Of a stretch of DNA of 64,000 nt, positions 30,406 to 39,956 are shown one piece after another (within the stretch, counting starts at the first letter, position 1; every line of letters begins with the position of its first letter). The DNA lies in contig NZ_CP120653.1 of assembly GCF_030545015.1 (NCBI RefSeq), forward strand, positions 1,674,001 to 1,738,000, in the 5' to 3' direction. The position numbers and the translations under genes are program-made. This DNA comes from Myroides sp. JBRI-B21084. Its GTDB lineage: Bacteria; Bacteroidota; Bacteroidia; Flavobacteriales; Flavobacteriaceae. The notes under the pieces are model-generated. The model did not search any database, was not told the DNA's origin, and worked only from the letters and a program-made list of their open reading frames with translations.

Positions 30406-31611
30406 ATGAAAAATATACTATTTCCGCTTCTTTTTATTGGTAGTTTAGTAACATCATCGTGCGATAAAAATTTTGATATTGCACAAGTTATCAAAAAAAG
30501 AAGTGAACTTTTTACAAAAAACACCAAAATAACACCTAATAACGAACCATATTATGTAAAATTTAATCCCATAACACCAAAATATAAACTTGAAACCAGA
30601 GAAATTGTAGAAAACTTTTACCACAATCGTATCAATCGTGGCAACTTTTGGGGCCAATTTCTTGTTGCAAAAAATGGTGAAATTATCTATGAAGATTATC
30701 AAGGATATGCAAATTATCAGAAAAAAGAAAAAATAAACGATTCTACACCTATGCACGTGGCATCGGTTGGTAAAGTTTTAACTGGTGTTACCATATTGCG
30801 TTTAGTACATCAAGGAAAAATTTCGTTAGATCAAAAAATATCAAGTATTTTACCTAATTTTCCATATGATGAAATTACTGTTCGTTTGCTTTTAAACCAT
30901 CGTTCAGGTTTACCTTATTATGGAAACTTTACATCGCGACCTGGTATTTGGAATACCAAAGTTACATTAACCAATACCGATGTTTTAAACTTACTATCTA
31001 CAAAAAGCATTAAATTAGAGTTTAGACCTAATTCACGTTTTACTTATTGTAATACTAATTATGTAATTTTAGCATTAATTGCTGAAAAAGTAACAGGAAA
31101 ATCGTTTCAACAAGCAATAAAAGAATTGATTTTGCAACCTTTAAAAATGCAAAATACTTTTGTTTTAGACGATCTAAAAAATAAAGAAAACGTAACGCAA
31201 TCATACCACGCAAATAACCAAAGAATGCATTGGGATTATTTAGATGGTACTTACGGCGATAAAAACATTTATACCACTGCACGTGATATGCTTAAGTTAG
31301 ATAAAGCTTTATATTCTGATGCTTTTTTAAGCAAAAATTTAAAACAACAAATGTACAAAGGGTATTCGTACGAAAAATCTGGCGCTAACAATTACGGCTT
31401 AGCAATACGTATGGTTGAACCTAAAAACGGCGGAAATTTATACACGTTTCACAACGGTTGGTGGCGCGGTAATAGAACGTCGTATGTAACATTACGTAAA
31501 GACACCATAACTATTATTTGTTTTAACAATCACAATTCACAATTAGCTTACAAAACAAAAGAATTAGCACCTCGTTTAGGTAATTACCCGTTTATACAAA
31601 TTAATGATTAA
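30406..31611 (+). CDS. Serine hydrolase of the beta-lactamase/PBP4 family, lipoprotein
   Basis: 401 residues. A lipoprotein signal has SSC with Cys near 19. The beta-lactamase class C fold has the SxxK motif SVGK at 120-123, the YxN-type motif TYCNTNY and, near the C-terminus, HNGWWRG in place of HxG. Such proteins act as D-aminopeptidases, esterases or peptidoglycan-modifying enzymes; the substrate is not evident. It is 12 bases upstream of an S41 protease lipoprotein, so the two probably form an operon. Confidence 0.85.
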   Translation: MKNILFPLLFIGSLVTSSCDKNFDIAQVIKKRSELFTKNTKITPNNEPYYVKFNPITPKYKLETREIVENFYHNRINRGNFWGQFLVAKNGEIIYEDYQGYANYQKKEKINDSTPMHVASVGKVLTGVTILRLVHQGKISLDQKISSILPNFPYDEITVRLLLNHRSGLPYYGNFTSRPGIWNTKVTLTNTDVLNLLSTKSIKLEFRPNSRFTYCNTNYVILALIAEKVTGKSFQQAIKELILQPLKMQNTFVLDDLKNKENVTQSYHANNQRMHWDYLDGTYGDKNIYTTARDMLKLDKALYSDAFLSKNLKQQMYKGYSYEKSGANNYGLAIRMVEPKNGGNLYTFHNGWWRGNRTSYVTLRKDTITIICFNNHNSQLAYKTKELAPRLGNYPFIQIND

Positions 31612-31623
31612 CAAAGAAAAAGT

Positions 31624-33258
31624 ATGAAAAAAATTGTTTTGGGCACCTTAGGTATGTTGTTGTTTTCATGTGCTAGTCACGATAAAACAAACAACCATTT
31701 TAATAGAAAAATAGAAGTAAAAAACTTAAAAAAAGATGTAAAATTTGTACAAAAGCAACTAACTAATATGCACCCCGATTTGTATTGGTATATTAGTAAA
31801 GATGCCTTAAATAAAAAATTTGATAGTTTAACAAATTCATTAAATCAACCGCTTACTCCTAATGATTTTTTCTTAAAAATTAGTCCAATTGTAGCTTCGG
31901 TTCACCAAGGCCACATGGGTATGAGTATGCTTAATTTAACTAGTCCCGATTCTTTAAAGAAAAAATATAAAAAATCTACAAATCCACTTTCAAATTTTGA
32001 ATATGAATATTTAAACAACAAACTTTTTGTAAAACGAAACAAACAAATTTGCGATTCAGTTATTCAACAAGGTACTCAAATTGTTGCAATTAATGGTATT
32101 AAACCAAGTGATTTATTTAAAAAATACCGAAACACTTTTACATCAGACGGTTTCAACAAAACGGCAATTGATAAATTTTTTGCCCGCCGTTTAAATTCGT
32201 ATTTTGTTAACGAATTAGGGTTTGTAGATAGTGTTGAAATGGAATTAATTTGTTCCGATTCATCATTTCATCATACCGTAAAAAGGCATTTTGAAAAGGA
32301 GAAAGTAAAAGATAAAAATCGTTCAAAAACTAAAAAAGATTCATTAAATCAACCAATTGTAAAAAACGATACTGTAAAAAAATTAACGAAAGAAGAACAA
32401 AAGGCAAAAAAATTAGCTTTAAAACAAGTAAACGAAAAAATTCAATACAAAAACAGATGGTTTGGTTACGATAGTGAAACTAAAACATTTTCTAAGCAAA
32501 TTGTGTACCCTGTTGCACAAGACAGTACCATTGCCATGCTTAAAATTAAAAATTTTACTCAAGGTAAAGTTAAAGTGTACGATACCATTTTTGCTGAACT
32601 TAACAAAAACCATGTTAAAAATTTAATTATTGATTTACGCGGAAATCCAGGTGGACGCTTAAACGAAATTCACGAATTAGCCAAATATTTAAACGATAGT
32701 GCTTTTGTATTTATACAACCTGCAACTATTACAAAACGCACTACTTTTTTTAATACTTTTAAAGGAAAATCAATAGCTACAAAAATAATTGGAGCTCCAT
32801 TTTTAACTATTTTTTCAACGATACGAGGTTTAAAAGCACATCGAACTAATGAAGGTGAATTAAAACTTAATTTAAAATCATCAAAGCTAACGCAACCAAA
32901 ACCTTTAAATTATAAAAATAAAATTTATGTTATAACTGATGGCTTAACTTTTTCTGCAGCAGCTATTATATCATCACATTTAAAAGGAAGAAATCGCGCT
33001 GTTTTTGTGGGCGATGAAACAGGAGGAACATTTAACGGTACGGTTGCTGGGGTAATGCCAATAGTTAAATTACCCAAATCAAAATTAAAATTACGCGTAG
33101 GTTTAATGACAATAAAACCTAAACAACAAACCAAAGTAGATGGTTTTGGTGTACTACCCGATATACCAATTAAACCAACTGAGTTAGATTTTTTGAACGA
33201 TAACGATGTTGAACTTAATTATATTTTAAACGATATAGCAACAAAGAAAAAACATTGA
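31624..33258 (+). CDS. S41 family peptidase (C-terminal processing type), lipoprotein
   Basis: 544 residues. Lipobox LFSC (Cys 16). An N-terminal helical domain is followed by a PDZ-like region near 120-170. The catalytic S41 domain starts at about 290 with SIAMLKIKNFTQG, DLRGNPGGRLNE, the nucleophile region TDGLTFSAAAIIS and GDETGGTFNGT. Between them (about 215-275) lies a Lys-rich insert, highly charged and probably disordered. It is likely anchored at the outer membrane, degrading or processing exported proteins. Paired with the serine hydrolase upstream. Confidence 0.85.
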   Translation: MKKIVLGTLGMLLFSCASHDKTNNHFNRKIEVKNLKKDVKFVQKQLTNMHPDLYWYISKDALNKKFDSLTNSLNQPLTPNDFFLKISPIVASVHQGHMGMSMLNLTSPDSLKKKYKKSTNPLSNFEYEYLNNKLFVKRNKQICDSVIQQGTQIVAINGIKPSDLFKKYRNTFTSDGFNKTAIDKFFARRLNSYFVNELGFVDSVEMELICSDSSFHHTVKRHFEKEKVKDKNRSKTKKDSLNQPIVKNDTVKKLTKEEQKAKKLALKQVNEKIQYKNRWFGYDSETKTFSKQIVYPVAQDSTIAMLKIKNFTQGKVKVYDTIFAELNKNHVKNLIIDLRGNPGGRLNEIHELAKYLNDSAFVFIQPATITKRTTFFNTFKGKSIATKIIGAPFLTIFSTIRGLKAHRTNEGELKLNLKSSKLTQPKPLNYKNKIYVITDGLTFSAAAIISSHLKGRNRAVFVGDETGGTFNGTVAGVMPIVKLPKSKLKLRVGLMTIKPKQQTKVDGFGVLPDIPIKPTELDFLNDNDVELNYILNDIATKKKH

Positions 33259-33263
33259 AAAAA

Positions 33264-33300
33264 CGCCCCAAATTTTTAAAACTATTTGGGGCATTTTTTA
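33264..33300. terminator. Bidirectional terminator between S41 peptidase and TRIC gene
   Basis: GCCCCAAAT (33265-33273) pairs with ATTTGGGGC (33284-33292), with A run before and T run after, between convergent genes. Confidence 0.85.
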
Positions 33301-33903
33301 TTTAATTTCAATTTGTGGAAACGACCATTTATTGCGAACAGCAAAAATTCTTATCAATATAATTGTTCCAGCGGTTGCAATATAAATAACATCGTTATTT
33401 ACATTTATAAATTTTAAGGCAAAAAACATAAACCCACCTGTTAAACAAGCAGTTGCATAAATTTCTTTTCTAAAAATTACAGGTATTTCATTACATAAAA
33501 TATCACGGGCTACACCTCCAAAACAAGCGGTTACGGTACCTAACAAAATACAAATTACTGGACTTAAATCTATCATAACGCCTTGTTCAATACCAATAAT
33601 TGTAAAAATACCAATACCTATAGTATCAAACAAAAATAACGATGTTCGCAAAAAGCTTAATCTGTTTCTAAAAATTACCGATAAAATAACCGATGCTGTT
33701 ACAATATAAAATGTTTGCAAGTTTAACAACCAAAAAACTGGGGTGTTTCCTATTAATAAATCGCGCAACGTTCCGCCACCAATTGATGTCACCAAAGCAA
33801 TTACAAAAACTCCAAAAAAATCTAATTTTTTTTCAATACCTGCTAAAGTCCCTGAAATTGCAAACGCAATTAATCCCAAAATATCTAAAATTGTAAAAAT
33901 CAT
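33298..33903 (-). CDS. Trimeric intracellular cation channel family protein (UPF0126)
   Basis: 201 residues with about seven hydrophobic helices. It has the two-repeat signature of bacterial TRIC homologues, with GxxRDxL motifs: GGTLRDLLIGNTPVFWL in the first half and GGVARDILCNEIPVIFR in the second. The conserved glycines and arginines line the pore in this family of monovalent cation channels in the inner membrane. It is a single-gene unit, ending at the shared terminator. Confidence 0.9.
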   Translation of the reverse strand: MIFTILDILGLIAFAISGTLAGIEKKLDFFGVFVIALVTSIGGGTLRDLLIGNTPVFWLLNLQTFYIVTASVILSVIFRNRLSFLRTSLFLFDTIGIGIFTIIGIEQGVMIDLSPVICILLGTVTACFGGVARDILCNEIPVIFRKEIYATACLTGGFMFFALKFINVNNDVIYIATAGTIILIRIFAVRNKWSFPQIEIK

Positions 33904-34195
33904 GTAATATTATCCCTTTATAGTTTCAAATTCGTAAAAAACATTTCTATAATTTTATAAAAAAAATGACTTTTACATGTACATTTAAAGCAAACAAATT
34001 AAAGAAAAAGTAGGCTATAATTCACATTTTTACTCGATAAATTCTTTTTTTATAAACAAAAACATTCTATCTTTTAAATAATCGGTTCATATTAAATAAT
34101 TTATATTTTAAAATTCAATAAAATTAACATCATAAAATTGCAACGTAAATTAGTATCTTTGAATACGTTTTTCGTTATTAAAAATGCACCAATAA
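33904..34195. other. Intergenic region between divergent genes
   Basis: 292 very AT-rich bases between the divergent TRIC and TrmH-family genes. The only signal I see is an exact -7 box TATCTTTG at 34154-34161 upstream of the methyltransferase gene, without a good -33 partner. No ORF of useful size and no strong hairpin was found. Confidence 0.5.
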
Positions 34196-35002
34196 ATGAA
34201 ACAAATAACCAGTATTCAAAATCAATTTATAAAAGATATACTTCAGCTGCAAGAAAAAAGCAAAGCTAGAAAAAAGGCAGCACTTTTTGTTATTGAAGGA
34301 AAACGTGAAATAGAAATAGCAGTTAAAAACAACTTTGTAATAACCGATGTTTTAATTTGTTTTGAATTATTTAATGAATTAGAATTTGGTGCTTTTAAAC
34401 AACAATTAAACAGCGAAACAACTTTTGTAGAAATATCTAAAGATGTATATAAAAAAATTGCATATCGCGATAGTACAGAAGGAATTATAGCCATTGCAAA
34501 AACAAAATTACATGATTTAGAAAATTTAAAATTGCCTAAAAATCCATTAATTGTTGTTTTAGAATCGCTTGAAAAACCTGGAAATATAGGCGCAGTACTA
34601 AGAACTGCAGACGCTGCAAGAATTGATGCTGTAATTATTGCAAATCCAAAAACAGATTTATACAACTCTAATATTGTACGATCAAGCGTAGGTGCTTTAT
34701 TTACAAATCAAATAGCGACAGGTACAACACAAGAGATTATTTCTTTTTTAAATGAAAAAAACATTGCAATATACAGTGCAATTTTACAAGAAGCCGTACC
34801 CTATTTTAGCATAGATTATAAAAACGGTGCAGCTATTGCAGTTGGCACCGAAGCCACCGGATTAACAGACTTGTGGCGTACTAACGCAAAAAACAACATT
34901 ATTATTCCAATGGAAGGTCAAATAGATTCAATGAATGTATCGGTTGCAGCGGCTGTATTAATTTTTGAAGCAAAAAGACAAAGAAATGAACAAAATCTGT
35001 AA
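34196..35002 (+). CDS. TrmH/SpoU family RNA methyltransferase
   Basis: 268 residues. An N-terminal L30e-like substrate-binding part (about 1-100, with KKAALFVIEGKREIEIA) is followed by the SPOUT domain with the three motifs in order: SLEKPGNIGAVLRTADAA, AVGTEATGL and IIPMEGQIDSMNVSVAAAVLIFEA. These bind S-adenosylmethionine in a trefoil knot and methylate a ribose 2'-OH of rRNA or tRNA. The exact site (RlmB, TsnR or TrmH type) cannot be told. Confidence 0.9.
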   Translation: MKQITSIQNQFIKDILQLQEKSKARKKAALFVIEGKREIEIAVKNNFVITDVLICFELFNELEFGAFKQQLNSETTFVEISKDVYKKIAYRDSTEGIIAIAKTKLHDLENLKLPKNPLIVVLESLEKPGNIGAVLRTADAARIDAVIIANPKTDLYNSNIVRSSVGALFTNQIATGTTQEIISFLNEKNIAIYSAILQEAVPYFSIDYKNGAAIAVGTEATGLTDLWRTNAKNNIIIPMEGQIDSMNVSVAAAVLIFEAKRQRNEQNL

Positions 35003-35044
35003 ATATTTAAAATTTTAATTATATTTATAAAAATTTTAGACTTT

Positions 35045-35674
35045 ATGAAAAAAAATATATTAACAGCATTATTTGCATTAGGCTTATTTGGCTATTCAGC
35101 TCAAGCTCAGGTTGTATATAAATATGAGCGATACGTTAAAGATTACAAATGGAAAGTTGGTGCAAGCTATAATATGATGGATTTTAACTTTGACCATTCC
35201 AACGTACCCGAAGGTGCAAGCATGATATCTGGTGGTGCTCCTGTAAAAGTAATGCTAGGTTATGAATTTTTGCCTAATCTTTCTTTTGAAGCAGATTACT
35301 CTATGAACGAAATGGAACCAGGCAATTCTATGAATGCTGAAATTGTAAATGAAAAAATTAAGATTGCATCATTAAACGGAGCATTTGCTTACAGTTTAGG
35401 AGGTTTATTTAATATTCCTGTTGCTGATCCTTATATTAAAGCTAGTTTAGGACATTTACGTTTAAACCAAACCGATTTAACCACAGCTGGTATTGGTGGA
35501 GGAATTAATTTTTGGATTGCTGATATTCCTGCAACTAAAAGTTCACGTTACCACCATGATAAACTATACCGTCGTTTTGGTATAAACGTTGAAGCAATGG
35601 GACGTCACAACATATCAACAGACGGTCAAGGAGCACATGCACAATATTCAGCAGGTGTTTTCTATACTTTCTAA
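35045..35674 (+). CDS. Outer-membrane beta-barrel protein
   Basis: 209 residues. Sec signal peptide ends AQAQ (near residue 22). The mature protein alternates strands, such as WKVGASYNMMDFNFDH, VKVMLGYEFLPNLSFEADYSM and FGINVEAMGRHNIS, and ends in the barrel-closing YSAGVFYTF with terminal Phe. This suits an OmpA-type or other eight-stranded barrel of flavobacteria. No OmpA peptidoglycan domain. The function is unknown. Confidence 0.7.
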   Translation: MKKNILTALFALGLFGYSAQAQVVYKYERYVKDYKWKVGASYNMMDFNFDHSNVPEGASMISGGAPVKVMLGYEFLPNLSFEADYSMNEMEPGNSMNAEIVNEKIKIASLNGAFAYSLGGLFNIPVADPYIKASLGHLRLNQTDLTTAGIGGGINFWIADIPATKSSRYHHDKLYRRFGINVEAMGRHNISTDGQGAHAQYSAGVFYTF

Positions 35675-35693
35675 AAAAATATAATTCTTAATA

Positions 35694-35721
35694 AAAAAAA
35701 AGGAGCGATGCTCCTTTTTTT
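35694..35721 (+). terminator. Terminator after barrel protein
   Basis: AAAAGGAGC pairs with GCTCCTTTT around a GAT loop, followed by a T run. It lies 20 bases after the stop codon. Confidence 0.8.
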
Positions 35722-35784
35722 GCATTATATATAGCAACATATTAACAGAAATTTTATATATTTAGTCAAGAAAATGGGCGTTTT

Positions 35785-37989
35785 ATGACACAAGAACAAA
35801 TTGAAAAAGAAAACAAAGAAATTGCACGCGAGTATAAAGAACTTTTAAGCATTAGTTATCAAACACTTAATGAAGAAGATAAAAAATTAATTCGCAAAGC
35901 TTTCGATGTTGCTGTAGAAGCACATAAAGATCAAAGAAGAAAATCTGGCGAAGCTTACATCTTCCACCCTATTGCTGTTGCAAAAATTGTAGCAGGGGAA
36001 ATTGGTTTAGGACCAACTTCAATTGCTGCTGCATTAATGCACGATGTTGTTGAAGATACCGATATAACGGTTGAAGATATTGAAAGAATGTTTAACCCAA
36101 GAATTGCTAAAATTGTTGAAGGTTTAACAAAAATATCAAGAATGGAGCCCGATCCAGATATATCGTTACAAGCCGAAAACTATCGTAAAATGTTACTTAC
36201 GTTAAACGATGACGTACGCGTAATTCTTATAAAAATTGCCGACCGCTTACACAATATGCAAACTATGGAGTCTATGGTACCGCATAAACAAGCAAAAATT
36301 GCGTCGGAAACCTTATATATTTACGCACCGCTTGCACACCGTTTAGGTTTGTTTAATATTAAAACAAAACTTGAAGATTTAGGTTTAAAATATACCGAAC
36401 CTGAAGTTTATAACGATATTTTAAGTAAAACAAAAGAAAGCCACGAAGAACAAACCGCTTATATTAAAAGTATTACTAGCGTTTTAAACGAAGCTTTAGA
36501 AAAAGAAGATCTTGCTTTTACAATAAAAGGAAGACCAAAATCGGTATACTCAATCCGTAGAAAAATGAAAGCGCAAGTTGTTTCGTTTGATCAGGTGTAC
36601 GATAAATTTGCCATTAGAATAATTTATAAATCAGCACCTGCCGATGAAAAATTCGTAGCTTGGAAAATATATTCTATCGTTACCGATCATTACCGTCCAT
36701 CGCCTAGTCGTTTGCGCGATTGGATTTCATCGCCAAAATCAACAGGATACGAAGCATTGCACATTACCGTTATGGGGCCAAAAGGTCGTTGGGTTGAAGT
36801 GCAAATTCGCAGTGAACGAATGGATGAAATTGCAGAAAAAGGATACGCTGCACATTATAAATACAAACAAGGCGTTACCGAAGAAAACAGTTTAGATAAA
36901 TGGCTTAATTTATTAAAAGAAGCTTTAGAAAATTCTGAAGCTAACGCTGTAGATTTTGTTGAAGATTTTAAACTAAACCTTTATGCAAAAGAAATTTACA
37001 TTTTTACACCAAAAGGCGAAATAAAATCGTTACCTAAAGGCGCTACTGCCCTAGATTTTGCTTTTAGCATACATACCGACATAGGTATTAAAACCCGCGG
37101 AACAAAAGTTAATGGTAAACTTGTACCTTTAAATTACGAATTAAATTCGGGTGATCAGGTTGAAATTATTACTTCAACTAACCAAAAACCAAGTATTCAT
37201 TGGCTTGAGTTTGTAACTACAGCTCGTGCTAAAAACAAAATTAAAAACGCATTAAATGAAGATGTAAAACAACTTTCTGATGAAGGTAGAGAAATTTTAG
37301 CACGTAAATTAAAACATTTAAAAATAAATATCGACGAGAAAATAATTAATGAATTAGTTACTTATTTTAAGTTAAAAACAAGTCAAGATTTATTTTATAA
37401 GGTAGGTACTGGTAAAATAGAAAACCATTTGTTAAAAGAATTTGCAAGCTATAAAAACAGCAATGCCTTTTTAAATTTCTTTAAAAAATCAATTAGAAAA
37501 GAATCTGTTGAAATAAAATCTGACAATAAGCTAGATTTAATTGTTTTTGGAAAAGACGATGAAAAACTAGATTATAAACTTGCAAACTGTTGCAACCCAA
37601 TACCAGGTGATCAAGTTTTTGGTTTTGTTACCATTAACGAAGGTATTAAAGTACATAAAATTGATTGTCCAAATGCTTTAAGCATGCGTTTGAACTACGC
37701 TTATAGAATTTTACAAGCAAAATGGATCGATTCTTCGGCTCAAGAGTTTAATGCATCTTTAATGATTAAGGGAATTGATGGTTTAGGACTAACAAACGAA
37801 CTAACCCGAGTTATATCTAACCAAATGAATGTAAACATTCAAAGTATATCGTTAAGTTCAAATGCCGGCATTTTCACAGGTCAAATAACTGTAATTGTAC
37901 CAAATAAAAACGTTTTAAACAAGTTAATAGAGAATATTCAGAACATAGATGGTGTTGAAAAAATTACCCGAATAACAGGAAGTATTTAA
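35785..37989 (+). CDS. rel: Bifunctional (p)ppGpp synthetase/hydrolase (Rel)
   Basis: Makes and degrades the stringent-response alarmone. 734 residues with full architecture: an HD hydrolase domain with HDVVEDT intact (about 90-96) so hydrolysis should work, a synthetase domain (KGRPKSVYSIRRKM, RDWISSPKSTGYEALH), a TGS domain (IYIFTPKGEIKSLPKGATALDFAF), the conserved CCNPIPGD motif, and a C-terminal ACT domain. The start is the ATG at 35785. It is followed by fur and purA in the same direction. Confidence 0.96.
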   Translation: MTQEQIEKENKEIAREYKELLSISYQTLNEEDKKLIRKAFDVAVEAHKDQRRKSGEAYIFHPIAVAKIVAGEIGLGPTSIAAALMHDVVEDTDITVEDIERMFNPRIAKIVEGLTKISRMEPDPDISLQAENYRKMLLTLNDDVRVILIKIADRLHNMQTMESMVPHKQAKIASETLYIYAPLAHRLGLFNIKTKLEDLGLKYTEPEVYNDILSKTKESHEEQTAYIKSITSVLNEALEKEDLAFTIKGRPKSVYSIRRKMKAQVVSFDQVYDKFAIRIIYKSAPADEKFVAWKIYSIVTDHYRPSPSRLRDWISSPKSTGYEALHITVMGPKGRWVEVQIRSERMDEIAEKGYAAHYKYKQGVTEENSLDKWLNLLKEALENSEANAVDFVEDFKLNLYAKEIYIFTPKGEIKSLPKGATALDFAFSIHTDIGIKTRGTKVNGKLVPLNYELNSGDQVEIITSTNQKPSIHWLEFVTTARAKNKIKNALNEDVKQLSDEGREILARKLKHLKINIDEKIINELVTYFKLKTSQDLFYKVGTGKIENHLLKEFASYKNSNAFLNFFKKSIRKESVEIKSDNKLDLIVFGKDDEKLDYKLANCCNPIPGDQVFGFVTINEGIKVHKIDCPNALSMRLNYAYRILQAKWIDSSAQEFNASLMIKGIDGLGLTNELTRVISNQMNVNIQSISLSSNAGIFTGQITVIVPNKNVLNKLIENIQNIDGVEKITRITGSI

Positions 37990-38053
37990 TTTTAAATATT
38001 AAATTTTTAGTATTCGGTAATAAACAATTATATTTGTGCTGTTAAAGTAAACC

Positions 38054-38512
38054 ATGGAAGAAAATAAAAATCAAGAAATTGTAAAAAGCGTTTTCACTAA
38101 ATATTTAGAGGAAAAAGGGCATCGTAAAACCCCTGAACGCTATGCTATTCTTCAAGAAATATACGAAAGCGAGGAACACTTCGATATAGAATCGCTGTAT
38201 ATTAAAATGAAAAACAAAAACTATCGTGTAAGTAGAGCAACACTTTACAATACGATAGAATTGTTGTTAGAATGTGGTTTAGTTCGTCGTCATCAGTTTG
38301 GTCAAAACCAATCTCATTACGAAAAATCGTATTTTGATAAACAACACGATCATATTATTTTAACCGATACCGGTGAAGTAATTGAATTTTGTGATCCTAG
38401 AATACAAAGCATTAAACAAACAATTGAAGAAATCTTTAACATAAAAATTCAAAATCACTCTTTATACTTTTACGGTACAAAAGAAAACAATAACAACACA
38501 ACAAATAATTAA
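38054..38512 (+). CDS. Fur family metalloregulator without CxxC zinc motif
   Basis: 152 residues. The winged-helix DNA-binding half has [25 protein letters not shown] and [20 protein letters not shown]. The dimerisation half has [15 protein letters not shown], where many Fur proteins carry a structural-zinc CxxC that is missing here. The regulatory metal ligands (His and Glu/Asp) appear partly present. It could sense iron, zinc or peroxide. It sits between rel and purA, 65 and 25 bases from them. Confidence 0.88.
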   Translation: MEENKNQEIVKSVFTKYLEEKGHRKTPERYAILQEIYESEEHFDIESLYIKMKNKNYRVSRATLYNTIELLLECGLVRRHQFGQNQSHYEKSYFDKQHDHIILTDTGEVIEFCDPRIQSIKQTIEEIFNIKIQNHSLYFYGTKENNNNTTNN

Positions 38513-38536
38513 AAACAGACTAACACAGCAAACATC

Positions 38537-39808
38537 ATGACAGTAGATTTGTTACTTGGCCTTCAATGGGGAGACGAAGGAAAAGGAAAAATTGTAGACG
38601 TACTTACTTCTAAATACGATATAATCGCACGTTTTCAAGGTGGGCCTAACGCAGGGCATACTTTAGAATTTGATGGCATTAAACACGTATTAAGAACCAT
38701 TCCTTCTGGTATTTTCCATAAAAATTCAATCAATATTATCGGAAACGGTGTAGTTATGGATCCGGTAGTTTTTCAAAAAGAAATTGAAGGTTTACAAAAA
38801 TTTGATATTGATGTACAAGCACGTTTATTAATTTCAAGAAAAGCTCATTTAATTTTACCTACACACCGTTTATTAGACGCTGCTTCTGAAGCTTCAAAAG
38901 GTAAAGCTAAAATTGGATCTACCTTAAAAGGTATTGGACCAACTTATATGGACAAAACTGGTAGAAATGGTTTACGTGTAGGCGATATTGAATTAGCAGA
39001 TTTTAAAGAAAGATACAACGCTTTGGCTGAAAAACACATTGAAATGATTAATTTTTACAATGTGGATTTACAATACAATTTAGCCGAAATGGAAGAAGAA
39101 TTCTTTGCTGCGGTTAACGAATTAAAAAAATTAACTTTTATTGATTCTGAATTCTATTTAAACAAAGCTTTAAAAGACGGAAAATCAATTTTAGCTGAAG
39201 GTGCACAAGGTTCATTATTAGATATCGATTTTGGAACATATCCATTTGTAACATCTTCAAACACAACTGCTGCAGGCGCATGTACAGGTTTAGGTATTGC
39301 ACCTAACAGAGTTAAAGATGTTTTTGGAATTTTTAAAGCTTATACAACACGCGTTGGATCAGGTCCTTTTCCTACAGAATTGTTTGATACTATAGGTGAA
39401 ACAATGGCAAAAGTTGGAAACGAATTTGGATCGGTAACTGGGCGTGCTCGTCGTTGTGGTTGGTTAGATTTGGTTGCTTTAAAATATGCAGTTGAAGTAA
39501 ACGGGGTAACCGCATTATACATGATGAAAGGCGATGTTTTATCTGGGTTTGACACTTTAAACATTTGTACAGCATATACTTATAAAGGCGAAGAAATAGA
39601 CCATTTGCCTTATAATATTGAAGCTGAAAACGTACAACCAGTATATGTACAGAAAAAAGGTTGGAAACAAGATTTAACTGGTTTAACAACTTATAATGAA
39701 TTACCTGAAGAATTAAAAGAATACATTACTTTTATTGAAGAATATGTAGGTGTGCCTATAAAAGTTGTTTCTGTTGGTCCTGACCGTAAGCAAACAATTA
39801 TAAAATAA
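38537..39808 (+). CDS. purA: Adenylosuccinate synthetase
   Basis: First committed step from IMP to AMP, using GTP and aspartate. 423 residues. It has the P-loop variant LLGLQWGDEGKGKIVD at the N-terminus, GGPNAGHTL, the IMP-binding GIGPTYMDKTGRNGLR and the switch EGAQGSLLDIDFGTYPFVTSSNT. The start ATG 38537 fits. Direct inhibition of PurA by ppGpp is known in some bacteria, which gives meaning to its position behind rel. Confidence 0.97.
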   Translation: MTVDLLLGLQWGDEGKGKIVDVLTSKYDIIARFQGGPNAGHTLEFDGIKHVLRTIPSGIFHKNSINIIGNGVVMDPVVFQKEIEGLQKFDIDVQARLLISRKAHLILPTHRLLDAASEASKGKAKIGSTLKGIGPTYMDKTGRNGLRVGDIELADFKERYNALAEKHIEMINFYNVDLQYNLAEMEEEFFAAVNELKKLTFIDSEFYLNKALKDGKSILAEGAQGSLLDIDFGTYPFVTSSNTTAAGACTGLGIAPNRVKDVFGIFKAYTTRVGSGPFPTELFDTIGETMAKVGNEFGSVTGRARRCGWLDLVALKYAVEVNGVTALYMMKGDVLSGFDTLNICTAYTYKGEEIDHLPYNIEAENVQPVYVQKKGWKQDLTGLTTYNELPEELKEYITFIEEYVGVPIKVVSVGPDRKQTIIK

Positions 39809-39830
39809 TATAATTAAAAATATACTTTTA

Positions 39831-39865
39831 AAACACTTGCAAAAACTATTGCAAGTGTTTTTATT
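39831..39865 (+). terminator. purA terminator
   Basis: AAACACTTGCAA (39831-39842) pairs with TTGCAAGTGTTT (39849-39860) around a 6-base loop, followed by T-rich sequence. Confidence 0.8.
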
Positions 39866-39956
39866 TTAATAAATTATCCAATTTAATTAAATGCATTAAC
39901 AAAAGATTAATGAAGTTATTAGTTAAATTCATTAATTTTGAAAAAAAATATTTCAA

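Noticed and set aside
34243..34665. A 140-codon minus-strand frame inside the TrmH-family gene
   Set aside because: It is antisense to clear SPOUT motifs, with no independent start context or domain.
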